Shown: positions 8,696 to 16,210, numbered from the stretch's first letter. The stretch: 48,871 bases of DNA from Euryarchaeota archaeon RBG_19FT_COMBO_56_21 (GCA_001800815.1 MGWC01000010.1:54278-103148), one strand, 5' to 3'. The notes: generated by a model not told the origin, from the letters alone. Numbers and translations are program-made.

Positions 8696-9586
8696 TCACT
8701 TCTTGGCGGCGGCCTCGCTCGCGGCCTGCTTCTTCCTGTACCAGGTAAGATAGCCCATAGCGAACTTGTCCTCTCCCCAGAAGAGCTTCGAGGACTTGAT
8801 CGCGAACTGCATGTTCAGGTCGTTGGGATTCCCGATGAAGCACGTCATCCCCTGTCCTGCGGCAAGTAGCATGAACGAGGCGTTCAGCTGCGGCCTGTCA
8901 GGCAGCCCGAAAGACACGTTGCTTAGGCCCACCGTCGTGTTGACGCCATGCTCCTCGGACACGCGCCTGATAGTATCGAGCGTAGCCCGGGCTCCCATGT
9001 CATTGGTGCCACACGCCAGAGCCACGCAGTCGATGATCAAGTTCTTCCTATCCATGCCCTGCTTCTCGGCGCGCTCGATGATCTTGCCTGCGATTGCGAC
9101 TCGCTTGTCGGAGGTCATTGGAATCCCCGCATCGTCAATCAGCAGTCCGACCAGAACTGCGTCGTACTGAGCTGCGAGAGGAATCACGACATCCATCCGC
9201 TTCCCTTCACCAGTGGTCGAGTTTATCCCTGGTCTGCCCTTGACATCTTTGAGAGCGAGTTCGAGCACCTTGGGGTTGGAAGTGTCGATCCAGACGGGAA
9301 CGTCGACGGCCCCCTGGACTATTCGAATAGCCTCCTTCATAGCGTGCTCCTCGTCGATTCCCGGCACGCCCACATTGATATCGAGTACATCGGCGCCGTT
9401 CTGCACCTGCTTCTTCGCCTCACCCTCGAGCACGCCGAACTCGCCTCTCTTCAGCTTCTCAATTAGTTCCTTGCGGTTCGTCGGGTTGATCCTCTCACCG
9501 ATTATGACCGGCGTCTTGCTGGCACCGATCTTCACGGTCTTTCCAGTCCCTTTCAGCTCTATCACGGGAACGGTTGCACAGGGCAT
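8696..9586 (-). CDS. Tetrahydropterin:corrinoid methyltransferase (MtgA/MtrH/AcsE-like pterin-binding protein)
   Basis: A 296-residue protein of the pterin-binding TIM-barrel family that includes MetH domain 2, AcsE, MtrH and MtgA. The family signature is clear: VIIGERINPTNRKEL near residues 27-41, ADVLDINVGVPG near 65-76, PVWIDTSNP, and GINSTTGEG. In MtgA-type systems this enzyme moves the methyl group from a methyl-corrinoid protein to a tetrahydropterin; in AcsE-type systems it runs the other way. It is divergent from the corrinoid protein gene at 9926, which supports a shared pathway. The ATG at 9586 has a strong GGAGG ribosome site. Whether the carrier is H4folate or H4MPT cannot be decided from sequence. 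The membrane MtrA-G complex genes are not here, so I favour an MtgA-like role over true MtrH. Confidence 0.85.
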   Translation of the reverse strand: MPCATVPVIELKGTGKTVKIGASKTPVIIGERINPTNRKELIEKLKRGEFGVLEGEAKKQVQNGADVLDINVGVPGIDEEHAMKEAIRIVQGAVDVPVWIDTSNPKVLELALKDVKGRPGINSTTGEGKRMDVVIPLAAQYDAVLVGLLIDDAGIPMTSDKRVAIAGKIIERAEKQGMDRKNLIIDCVALACGTNDMGARATLDTIRRVSEEHGVNTTVGLSNVSFGLPDRPQLNASFMLLAAGQGMTCFIGNPNDLNMQFAIKSSKLFWGEDKFAMGYLTWYRKKQAASEAAAKK

Positions 9587-9925
9587 TTTCCTGCCTCCTA
9601 CGAAAGGGTGAAAGCCTCGTCTTAGAAAAAACTTCCTACATGAGGGGGACGCGCCGAATGTCGCTCGTTCTTCCGAGGACTGGCATCAGACGATCATGGG
9701 GTTCTATTCGGTTCGCATGAATGCGTCCTCGATGAGGCTACGAACACGCAATCGAACGTCCTGGTCGGTCTAATCCAGGATAGCGAAACATTAATTAGGG
9801 ACGCGCGTATGCCGTTTTAATTCGGTTGGTCAGAAAGCATCCGTCCAGTTGACGATTGGCTTTCTCTTCCGACTAAGATCCAGGGGCTAGAAAACCCTGC
9901 TGGACATCTATTGGGGGTAAAACCA
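9587..9925. other. Divergent control region of the methyltransferase cluster
   Basis: The region lies between the pterin methyltransferase (-) and the corrinoid protein (+). It contains small palindromes, CGCAT-GA-ATGCG (9714-9725) and CCTC-GAT-GAGG (9727-9737), AT-rich TATA candidates (ACATTAATTAG near 9788-9798 and GTTTTAATTC near 9814-9823), and a hairpin just before the corrinoid gene. I see no coding sequence, no tRNA and no cobalamin-riboswitch core. Confidence 0.55.
9879..9904 (+). promoter_or_regulatory. Hairpin in the 5' leader of the corrinoid protein gene
   Basis: TCCAG (9879-9883) pairs with CTGGA (9900-9904), and GGG (9884-9886) with CCC (9895-9897), leaving a two-base bulge and an A-rich loop. 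It ends 8 bases before the GGGGGT ribosome site (9913-9918), so it could affect translation or mRNA stability. Confidence 0.35.
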
Positions 9926-10558
9926 ATGGCAGATGCAGTAGCGCGGCTCAAAGAAGCTGTGATGAACTACGAGATGGAGACAATCGCTGACCTCGCAAAG
10001 CAGGCACTGAAGGACGGTGTTGACCCACTCGTCGCCATCGAGAAAGGATTGGCTGAAGGGATTAAGACTGTTGGAGAGAAGTTCGGAAGGGGAGAGATCT
10101 TCCTACCCGAGCTGGTCATGGGCGCAGAGGCGATGAAGGCCGCGCTGGCAGTACTCGAACCTGCAGTCCCGAAGGGGAAGCACAGGTCGACCGCGGGCAA
10201 GGTCCTCATCGGAACCGTTCAGGACGACATCCATGAGATCGGCAAGAACCTCGTTTCCACGATGCTGGCTTCCAACGGGTTCGAGGTCGTTGACCTTGGA
10301 GTCAACGTGTCGGGGTCTGATTTCCTGAAGAAGGCAGACGAGCAGAAGGCGAACATCGTTGCGATGTCCGCACTGATGACGACGACCATGCCGAGGATGG
10401 CAGAGGTCATAACCCCACTTAAGAAGAAGTCCAAGGCCGTGAAGGTCATGGTGGGCGGGGCACCGGTCACAGACACATATGCAAAAGAGATCGGCGCTGA
10501 CGGCTACAGCGGCGACGCATCTAGCGCAGTTGAAGTGGCCAAGAGACTGGTTAGGTGA
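9926..10558 (+). CDS. Corrinoid (cobalamin-binding) methyl-carrier protein, MtgC/MttC-like
   Basis: A 210-residue corrinoid carrier of the MttC/MtgC/MtbC type. Residues 1-85 form the helical cap domain. The Rossmann B12-binding domain follows, with the cobalt-ligand motif D101-x-H103-x-x-G106 (in VQDDIHEIGKNLV), then VVDLGVNVSGSDF and the late VMVGGAPVTD loop. The start is taken as ATG 9926 (MADAVARL), because GGGGGT lies 7 bases upstream; an upstream in-frame TTG at 9911 is less likely. The stop overlaps the region of the following methyltransferase start, indicating translational coupling. It should shuttle methyl groups from an MttB-type enzyme to the pterin methyltransferase encoded divergently. 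Confidence 0.94.
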   Translation: MADAVARLKEAVMNYEMETIADLAKQALKDGVDPLVAIEKGLAEGIKTVGEKFGRGEIFLPELVMGAEAMKAALAVLEPAVPKGKHRSTAGKVLIGTVQDDIHEIGKNLVSTMLASNGFEVVDLGVNVSGSDFLKKADEQKANIVAMSALMTTTMPRMAEVITPLKKKSKAVKVMVGGAPVTDTYAKEIGADGYSGDASSAVEVAKRLVR

Positions 10559-10563
10559 GTCTG

Positions 10564-12036
10564 ATGGCGTATGGCATTAAGCGGGGCGTCCGCTTCCAAA
10601 TACTCAGCGAGAGCGATCTTGACAGGATCCACTGGGGCACTCTCCACGTGCTGGAGAAGGTCGGCGTCCAGGTGGACAGCGTCGCCTGCAGGAAGCTCCT
10701 CAAGGACAATGGTTGCGATGTGGACGAGAAGACGAGGATCGTCAGGGTCCCCTCACACTTGGTCGAGTGGGCCCTGGAGAAGAAGAAGTCAAGCATAACG
10801 CTCGCGGGCAGAAACCCGAAGTACGATGCGAAGCTCGACTTGAACCACAGCTACATGACCGCGAACGGTAACGGCGCGGTCGCAGTGGACTTCGAAACGG
10901 GCAAGAGAAGGCCCTCGATGAAGAAGGATGTGGTGAACTCCTCCAGGATCATCGACTATCTGCAGAACGTGCACATACACTGGCCCATGGTGAGCTCCAC
11001 CGACCAGCACCCGAGCACTATGCACCTCCATGACCTCGACGCATCTATGAACAACACCGAGAAGCACATAATGTACGAGACCGGTGTGACCATCAGCGAC
11101 GCGAAGTCCCTCACCGAGATGGGGTACATCGCGGCCGGTGGCGAGAAGGAGTTCAGGCAGAGGCCTGTCCAATCCTGCCTGCAGTGCACATACGCGCCGC
11201 TGCAACACGACGCTGGCGTCATGGACGCGAGCCTGTACTTCGCGGAGATGGGCGTGCCACTTGTGTTCTTTGGGATGCCTCAGCCCGGCGCGACCGGACC
11301 GGCGACCCTCGTGGGCTCGCTCGTCGTCGGGAACGCGGAGGTTCTGAGCGCATTGACGATGACGCAGCTGCACGCGCCCGGAGCGGCGGTCATATACGGA
11401 ATGGGCAACGCGCCTCTTGACATGAGGACCACTATCAGAGCGGGCGGCAGCCCCGAGCACGCCCTGTCCAGCGCGATGGCAACAGAGCTGGCACACCACT
11501 ATGGGATGCCATCTTGCGTTGGAGTATCCGCGACTGCGAAGCAGCCTGGCGACCAGGCCATTCTTGAGTACTACACCGGATGTGCGGGTCCGCTCCTTGC
11601 GGGCGCTGACCTGATGTGCGGTATCGGGCTGCTCGAGGACTCCAGCTGCCTCTTCTACGAACAGATCGTGATCGACAACGAGATAGTCGGTGTCATCAGC
11701 AGGCTGATCAGGGGAGAGTGGGCGGACGATGTCACGCTCGCGCTCGACGTGATCGAGAAGGTTGGCGTCGGGAAGAACTACCTTGCCCAGAAGCACACGG
11801 TCCAGCACCTGAGGTCCGGAGACCACTTCATGCCCGAACTCATCGACAGACGTTCGTTTGACTCGTGGTCCGCGGACGGCTCAAAGTCGCTCGTGGACAA
11901 GGCCAGGGACAAGACCAAGTGGATTCTCGCGAACCACAAGGTGCCCGCGCTCGATTCCGACACCCAGGCGAAGGTGAACGCGGTCATCGAAAAGGCCAAG
12001 AAGCCCATGTGGGGCGGGGAGACCAAGAGGGCCTAA
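10564..12036 (+). CDS. MttB-superfamily corrinoid methyltransferase without pyrrolysine (MtgB/glycine-betaine-type), copy 1
   Basis: A member of the trimethylamine methyltransferase superfamily, which moves a methyl group from a (quaternary) amine to a corrinoid protein. From ATG 10564 it has 490 residues, the full family length. The frame has no internal amber codon, so it is not a pyrrolysine-containing MttB and fits the MtgB-like branch known from glycine betaine demethylation. Typical stretches are HWGTLHVLEKVGVQVDS at the N-terminus, QPGATGPATLVGSLVVGNAE in the middle, and LLAGADLMCGIGLLEDS near the C-terminus. GTG 10555, overlapping the corrinoid stop, is possible, but GGTGAG (10553-10558) places ATG 10564 well. 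The substrate may be glycine betaine, another betaine, carnitine or proline betaine. Copy 2 follows 109 bases later. Confidence 0.92.
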   Translation: MAYGIKRGVRFQILSESDLDRIHWGTLHVLEKVGVQVDSVACRKLLKDNGCDVDEKTRIVRVPSHLVEWALEKKKSSITLAGRNPKYDAKLDLNHSYMTANGNGAVAVDFETGKRRPSMKKDVVNSSRIIDYLQNVHIHWPMVSSTDQHPSTMHLHDLDASMNNTEKHIMYETGVTISDAKSLTEMGYIAAGGEKEFRQRPVQSCLQCTYAPLQHDAGVMDASLYFAEMGVPLVFFGMPQPGATGPATLVGSLVVGNAEVLSALTMTQLHAPGAAVIYGMGNAPLDMRTTIRAGGSPEHALSSAMATELAHHYGMPSCVGVSATAKQPGDQAILEYYTGCAGPLLAGADLMCGIGLLEDSSCLFYEQIVIDNEIVGVISRLIRGEWADDVTLALDVIEKVGVGKNYLAQKHTVQHLRSGDHFMPELIDRRSFDSWSADGSKSLVDKARDKTKWILANHKVPALDSDTQAKVNAVIEKAKKPMWGGETKRA

Positions 12037-12045
12037 ACCAATTAC

Positions 12046-12072
12046 TGGCCGGGTGCGAGAGCGCTCGGGCCA
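12046..12072 (+). repeat. Intergenic hairpin between the two MttB-type genes
   Basis: TGGCC (12046-12050) pairs with GGCCA (12068-12072), and CGAG (12056-12059) with CTCG (12064-12067) around an AGCG tetraloop, with a 5-base bulge (GGGTG). It could terminate, process or stabilise the mRNA, so the two copies may be expressed at different levels. Confidence 0.4.
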
Positions 12073-12145
12073 ATAAACTACATTTTGCCACCGTATGGAA
12101 ACACTTTGGAGAGCCACAGTCGTCTAGGAGCGCGAGGGGGAAGCA

Positions 12146-13591
12146 ATGGCGAACTCAATACCCGTCCGCTGGAGGCGGGAAGTGCTGAAGAAGGACGGCG
12201 AGCAGCGGATCAGATATGCAGCTCTCGAAATCCTTGAAGTGACCGGAATCGCCGTTCGAAGCGAAAAAGCGCAGAAGCTGCTAGGCGCAGTCGGATGCGT
12301 TGTTGACAAGAAAAGTGCAGTCGTCAAGTTCCCTCCCAGCCTGGTCGAGGAGATGGCCAAGAAGAACGACCGGTCTGTCACTTTCTACGGACGGACGCGG
12401 AAGAATGATGCCAGACTGGATTTCGAGCACGTCCATGTGTGCAGTGACGGAAACGGCACCGAAGCGATGGACTTTGACACGAGGGAGCGCAGATCCTCAA
12501 GAAAGGAGGATGTGGCCAAGAGCGCATTCGTCGCTGATGCACTGAAGGGGCACGGCATCAACTGGCCGAACGTGACCTCGCAGAACGTGCCTCAAGGGAC
12601 CAGGCACATTCACGACCTCCAGGCGACGCTTGAGAACACCGAGAAGCACGTCACACTCGCGACCGACACGACCGTATGGGAGGTGCAGGACGTCGTGGAG
12701 CTGGCCGCAGCCGCGGTCGGCGGGAAGGAAGAGCTCAGGAAGAGGCCGATCATCTCATCGATACACACGAGCTCGTCCCCGCTGCAGATCGAGGGCGAAG
12801 GACTCGACGCAGGGCTTGTCGCGGCCGACGCTGGGTTGCCAATCTGCTTCTATGTCATGCCTGGACCAGGTTCCACAGGCCCGGTGACACTGGCTGGTTC
12901 CGTCGCGATCGGAGTCGCTGAGGCGCTCGCGGGGAATACGATATTCCAGCTTCACAGACCAGGGACGGCATATGTCTTCAGCTGCGGGATAGCCAACATG
13001 GACATGAGGACCGCCACCCGCGCAGGAGGAGGCCCAGAACATGGGCTGACATCAGCTGCGTACTCGCAGATGGCCCACATGTTCGGGTTCCCGGCACTGG
13101 TCGGAGGATTCGTCTCAACCTCCAAATGGCCGGATCAGCAAGCGGCATACGAGAAGTTCGCAAGCGCGGTCACTCCGATTCTTGCTGGAGCCGACATGAT
13201 CGCGGGCATCGGTCTGCTAGAGGACTGTAGGACCGTATGGCTCGAGCAACTCGTGATAGACAGCGAGATGTCCCAGATCATTGGCAGGATGGCTCAAGGC
13301 ATCGAGGTTAATGACGAGACCCTCGCGGTCGACGTCGTCAACAAAGTGGGTGTGGGCAAGGACTATCTCGGCCAGAGACACACGATGAACCACTTCAAGA
13401 CCGAGCACTTCATCCCCGTGATAACGGACCGCTCCTCGTGGGACACGTGGGTGGCGAAGGGGTCGAAGAGCCTCATCCAGAGAGCTGGGGAAGAGGTCAA
13501 GAGAATCTTCAAGGAGCACACCGTCGAGCCTGTCAGGAGCGAGGTCTCAGAGACGGCCACGAGGCTGGTCCAGAAGCGGACGAAGGCGTAG
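12146..13591 (+). CDS. MttB-superfamily corrinoid methyltransferase without pyrrolysine, copy 2
   Basis: A 481-residue paralogue of the preceding gene, collinear along its length. Shared landmarks include the STGPVTLAGSVAIGVAEAL glycine-rich stretch, DMRT.TRAGG.PEH, ILAGADMIAGIGLLEDC, and VGVGKDYLGQRHTMNHF. It also lacks an in-frame amber codon. The ATG at 12146 follows a GAGGGGG ribosome site. The two copies differ at many mid-protein positions (for example VSATAKQPGDQ against FVSTSKWPDQQ), suggesting different substrates rather than a recent duplication. Both could charge the single corrinoid protein at 9926-10558. A hairpin and a possible weak promoter lie in the 109-base gap before it, so it may be transcribed partly on its own. 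Confidence 0.92.
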   Translation: MANSIPVRWRREVLKKDGEQRIRYAALEILEVTGIAVRSEKAQKLLGAVGCVVDKKSAVVKFPPSLVEEMAKKNDRSVTFYGRTRKNDARLDFEHVHVCSDGNGTEAMDFDTRERRSSRKEDVAKSAFVADALKGHGINWPNVTSQNVPQGTRHIHDLQATLENTEKHVTLATDTTVWEVQDVVELAAAAVGGKEELRKRPIISSIHTSSSPLQIEGEGLDAGLVAADAGLPICFYVMPGPGSTGPVTLAGSVAIGVAEALAGNTIFQLHRPGTAYVFSCGIANMDMRTATRAGGGPEHGLTSAAYSQMAHMFGFPALVGGFVSTSKWPDQQAAYEKFASAVTPILAGADMIAGIGLLEDCRTVWLEQLVIDSEMSQIIGRMAQGIEVNDETLAVDVVNKVGVGKDYLGQRHTMNHFKTEHFIPVITDRSSWDTWVAKGSKSLIQRAGEEVKRIFKEHTVEPVRSEVSETATRLVQKRTKA

Positions 13592-13603
13592 GGTCTGTTT
13601 TGG

Positions 13604-14041
13604 CTATTCCTTCACGGTCGTGAAGACCGCGCATGTGAGAGTCCTCGCGACACCTTTCACATCACGGAGCCGATCGATGACCAGCTTCCCGATCTCCTCC
13701 ATGCTCGCTCCGCGAACTTTCAATATCATGTCATACTCGCCTGAGATCATGTGCACCTCGTAGATCCCTGGGATTGTGGCAATGTCATCGGCCGTATCTC
13801 TCTGGGACAATCCCTTCTCCGGTTCGAACTGAACGAGTATGAACGCCGACACGCCCAGACCCAGCTGAGCATAGTCCGGGACCGCGGTGTACTTCCTTAT
13901 CACGCCCTTCTGCTCCATCTTCACGATTCGGTCGTGGACCGTGGCCCGCGGCATCTCGAGCTCCTTGGCTATCGCCTTCGTGGTCTTCCTCGAGTCCTCG
14001 GCCAGCTCTCCCAGGATGGCGGCGTCCTTCTCGTCGAGCAT
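13604..14041 (-). CDS. Lrp/AsnC-family transcriptional regulator
   Basis: A 145-residue Lrp/AsnC protein. It has an N-terminal helix-turn-helix (LDEKDAAILGELAEDSRKTTKAIAKEL..PRATVHDRI) and a C-terminal RAM/ligand domain with the usual pattern (GIYEVHMISGEYDMILKVR). Such proteins form octamers that sense amino acids. The ATG at 14041 has no ribosome site, while a TATA box at 14063-14072 would start transcription almost at the ATG, giving a leaderless mRNA. A perfect palindrome at 14043-14061 sits between them, consistent with autoregulation. It is divergent from an asparagine synthetase gene, an arrangement also seen for asnC-asnA in E. coli, and convergent with the methyltransferase cluster. 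Confidence 0.95.
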   Translation of the reverse strand: MLDEKDAAILGELAEDSRKTTKAIAKELEMPRATVHDRIVKMEQKGVIRKYTAVPDYAQLGLGVSAFILVQFEPEKGLSQRDTADDIATIPGIYEVHMISGEYDMILKVRGASMEEIGKLVIDRLRDVKGVARTLTCAVFTTVKE

Positions 14042-14042
14042 G

Positions 14043-14061
14043 TTCCGTCATAATGACGGAA
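14043..14061. promoter_or_regulatory. Perfect 8+3+8 palindrome, likely Lrp operator
   Basis: TTCCGTCATAATGACGGAA lies one base upstream of the lrp start codon, between its TATA box and ATG. The 12-base core CGTCATAATGAC recurs exactly (opposite strand) at 16130-16141 between thrB and thrC. Confidence 0.65.
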
Positions 14062-14062
14062 A

Positions 14063-14072
14063 TTGTATATCA
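14063..14072 (-). promoter_or_regulatory. TATA box of the Lrp gene
   Basis: On the minus strand TGATATACAA lies about 25 bases from the ATG at 14041, predicting a leaderless mRNA. Two direct ATATTGG repeats (14073-14079 and 14084-14090, 11 bases apart) lie just upstream and might be extra regulator contacts. Confidence 0.5.
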
Positions 14073-14149
14073 ATATTGGCATCATATTGGAAATATGTCG
14101 GAATTCTCGTGGAAATGATGATATAGTCTGAGGCACTAACCGTCTCTCC

Positions 14150-15082
14150 TTGAGTGAAATCATGCAAGCAGCGATCTCTCACATAAGAGCCGAGGATCAC
14201 AGCAACATCCTCAGAGTACAGAGCGCAGCCCTGAAGTCCATTCATGACTACATGTATGAGAACAAGGTCGTCCAGGCCATGCCCATCATACTCTCCCCCG
14301 CCACAGACCCGCTCAACCATCACCACTTTGACGCCAAGGTGGAGTACTATGGTCAGAAGCTCAACCTGACGAAGAGCATGATCATCCACAAGCAACTCTC
14401 GTTGCTCAACGACGGGATAGACAAGATCTACTTCATGTCCCCGAACGTCCGGCTCGAGGAAGCGAAGTTGAAAGAGACCGGGAGGCACCTATTCGAGTTC
14501 ACCCAAGTGGATATTGAATTCAAGGACAAGAGCAAAGCAGACTTCTTCAAGTTCGTTGACGGCATGCTGGCCCACACCTTCAAATTCGTGTCCAAGGAGT
14601 GCGCGAAGGAACTGGATGCCCTGGGCCGGGAGCTGAGGATCCCCAAGCTTCCCCTCAGGGTATTCGAGTCAGAGGAACTCATATCCGAGTACGGAAAGGA
14701 CTTCGAGAGGATCGCCTCCGAGAAGGCCAAGGACCCGTTCTGGATAACCAACTTCAGAAGGGAGTTCTACGACCGCGAAGACAAGGAACGAAGGGGGTAC
14801 TTCCACAACTACGATGTCTTCTGGCCCGAGGGGTACGGAGAGGCGCTCTCCGGTGGCGAGCGGGAGTGGGAGCACCAGGAGATCGTGAGGAAGATGAGCG
14901 AGAGAAAGACAGACACGAGGCCCTTCGAAACATATCTCCAAGTCGCCAGCCAGGGTCTTATCCCGCAGACGGTTGGCGGGGGATTGGGGATTGAGAGGAT
15001 GGTGCGATTCCTGACCGGAAGAAAGCACATCCGCGAAGTGACCATGTTCCCGAGGGTACCTGGAGAGAAGATCGTTTTCTGA
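14150..15082 (+). CDS. Archaeal asparagine synthetase related to AsnRS (AS-AR type)
   Basis: A 310-residue class II aminoacyl-tRNA-synthetase-like catalytic core without an anticodon-binding domain. This matches the archaeal asparagine synthetase family related to AsnRS, which makes asparagine from aspartate, ammonia and ATP. Motif 2 is visible as FEFTQVDIEFKDKS near residues 115-130, and motif 3 as GGGLGIERMVRFLTG near the C-terminus. A TATA element (GATATAG, 14120-14126) predicts initiation close to 14150, favouring a leaderless TTG start there; ATG 14162 (MQAAISHI) is the alternative. The divergent Lrp gene and its operator lie about 70 bases upstream of the TATA box, so control by that regulator is plausible. 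A decayed tRNA synthetase is less likely, because the core motifs are intact. Confidence 0.85.
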   Translation: MSEIMQAAISHIRAEDHSNILRVQSAALKSIHDYMYENKVVQAMPIILSPATDPLNHHHFDAKVEYYGQKLNLTKSMIIHKQLSLLNDGIDKIYFMSPNVRLEEAKLKETGRHLFEFTQVDIEFKDKSKADFFKFVDGMLAHTFKFVSKECAKELDALGRELRIPKLPLRVFESEELISEYGKDFERIASEKAKDPFWITNFRREFYDREDKERRGYFHNYDVFWPEGYGEALSGGEREWEHQEIVRKMSERKTDTRPFETYLQVASQGLIPQTVGGGLGIERMVRFLTGRKHIREVTMFPRVPGEKIVF

Positions 15083-15104
15083 GGCGGATTCTCACGAGCT
15101 GATA

Positions 15105-16037
15105 TCAGGACAGCTTCTCGACCTTCACGCCCGTACCTGGCACGGTGATGAACGAATCCGATTTCAGGCCGACCGACTTGAAGCTGGAGACCATCGCCTT
15201 CCTGATCTTCTGGGCGTTACCCTGTGAAATCGCGAAGACCGCCGGTCCGGAGCCGCCGATCGAGAATCCCAACGCGCCTGCCTCCATGGCCGCGTCCCTC
15301 ACTTCAGAGTATCCCGGGATCAGCTTAATCCTGTGAGGCAATGCCAACTTGTCGTCCAGGTAGGATCCTATCATCCGGACGTTCCGGGTCATCATGGCGT
15401 GAAGCATTCCCGAGGCCAAACCCACGTTGCAAACCGCATCCTTCATCTCCACGCTCGATGGCAGCATGCTCCTGGCCACGCGTGTCTCGACTGAGATGTC
15501 CGGAAGCGCCACGATTATCTGGAACTGCGGAGGCCGAATCCTCAGAATCTTCCTGGTCCTCTGATCCGAGACCACTGTGAACCCGCCGTACAGTGCCGCC
15601 GACACGTTGTCGAAGTGTCTCGACCCAGCGACCAGCTCCTCGCCCATGGCGGATGCCTCGAGGATCATTCCCTTGTCCCGCACCCCGAGAATGGCGGCCA
15701 TGGCTACCGCTCCGCCGACGGATGACGCAGCGCTGCTTCCCAGGCCGCTCCCGGGTTTCATGCCTTTCCTGACCGTCATCGAGAACCCTGCATCGGGGGA
15801 ACCGCACAGGTCGGCGAGCTTCATCGCGGCATACGATGCCGTGTTCTTCTCAGGGGTGGTCGGGAGAGAGAACTTGCCCAGCACCTTCACTTCGTGCCTG
15901 CCCTTGGGAAGACTGCGAATAACGATTCCGTCCCGTGGTTTATCCAGGCAAAGGCCGAAGGAATCGAAGCCTGGCCCGAAATTCGCTATCGTCGCGGGCG
16001 ATGATACAACCGCGCGGTCGCAGCTCACTTGCCACAC
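15105..16037 (-). CDS. thrB: Homoserine kinase
   Basis: A GHMP-family kinase of 310 residues that phosphorylates homoserine on the way to threonine. The N-terminal signature SSPATIANFGPGFDSFG is characteristic of homoserine kinase. The ATP-binding loop is KPGSGLGSSAASSVGGAVA near residues 90-110, and the C-terminal motif is GFSIGGSGPAVFAI. GTG 16037 is the assigned start, with a second GTG 12 bases inside. A TATA box on the minus strand at 16063-16072 predicts a nearly leaderless mRNA. It is divergent from thrC, the next enzyme of the pathway. The shared intergenic region carries a copy of the Lrp operator core. Confidence 0.94.
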   Translation of the reverse strand: MWQVSCDRAVVSSPATIANFGPGFDSFGLCLDKPRDGIVIRSLPKGRHEVKVLGKFSLPTTPEKNTASYAAMKLADLCGSPDAGFSMTVRKGMKPGSGLGSSAASSVGGAVAMAAILGVRDKGMILEASAMGEELVAGSRHFDNVSAALYGGFTVVSDQRTRKILRIRPPQFQIIVALPDISVETRVARSMLPSSVEMKDAVCNVGLASGMLHAMMTRNVRMIGSYLDDKLALPHRIKLIPGYSEVRDAAMEAGALGFSIGGSGPAVFAISQGNAQKIRKAMVSSFKSVGLKSDSFITVPGTGVKVEKLS

Positions 16038-16062
16038 CCAGAACTGCTGTCATATCTTGCTT

Positions 16063-16072
16063 GCATATTAAG
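16063..16072 (-). promoter_or_regulatory. TATA box of thrB
   Basis: Minus-strand CTTAATATGC lies about 26 bases before the GTG start at 16037, which predicts a leaderless or nearly leaderless transcript. Confidence 0.5.
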
Positions 16073-16129
16073 ATGAGTACGAGGAGACACGTCGGCGGAC
16101 GCGTGGGAAAAAAACGACTGAGCCAGTAT

Positions 16130-16141
16130 GTCATTATGACG
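16130..16141. promoter_or_regulatory. Second copy of the Lrp operator core, between thrB and thrC
   Basis: GTCATTATGACG is the exact reverse complement of the 12-base core CGTCATAATGAC in the palindrome at the lrp start. It lies about 20 bases upstream of the thrC TATA box and about 60 bases upstream of that of thrB. That position suits activation, as known for archaeal Lrp proteins such as Ptr2. Confidence 0.55.
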
Positions 16142-16161
16142 CCATCCAGAAGCCCGAAGGG

Positions 16162-16169
16162 CTTATATT
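16162..16169 (+). promoter_or_regulatory. TATA box of the thrC-hom-ask-ilvD operon
   Basis: CTTATATT preceded by a purine-rich GAAGGG (BRE-like). Initiation near 16192 would leave a leader of about 20 bases before the TTG at 16211. Confidence 0.55.
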
Positions 16170-16210
16170 CCCACTAGCCATAATGGGCCCACTCGGCTGG
16201 GGATCGGCGA

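Noticed and set aside
8696..9586. True MtrH of the sodium-pumping Mtr complex
   Set aside because: No other mtr subunits are nearby, and linkage to MttB-like and corrinoid genes fits an MtgA-type soluble transferase better.
9587..9925. Cobalamin riboswitch ahead of the corrinoid gene
   Set aside because: No B12-box core sequence or multi-stem junction is visible; only a simple hairpin is present.
10789..11826. Long antisense frame of 345 codons opposite MttB copy 1
   Set aside because: It is Arg/His/Val-rich with no family motif; it is a GC-rich shadow of the real gene. The same applies to 3815-4768, 17391-18302 and 18932-19801 on the minus strand.
10564..13591. Pyrrolysine-containing trimethylamine methyltransferase (MttB proper)
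   Set aside because: Both genes are full length without any in-frame TAG, so the pyrrolysine branch does not apply.
15935..16177. Open frame crossing the thrB/thrC intergenic region
   Set aside because: It runs through promoters and the operator, is Arg-rich and lacks a ribosome site; it has only a few Thr codons, so it is not a threonine leader.
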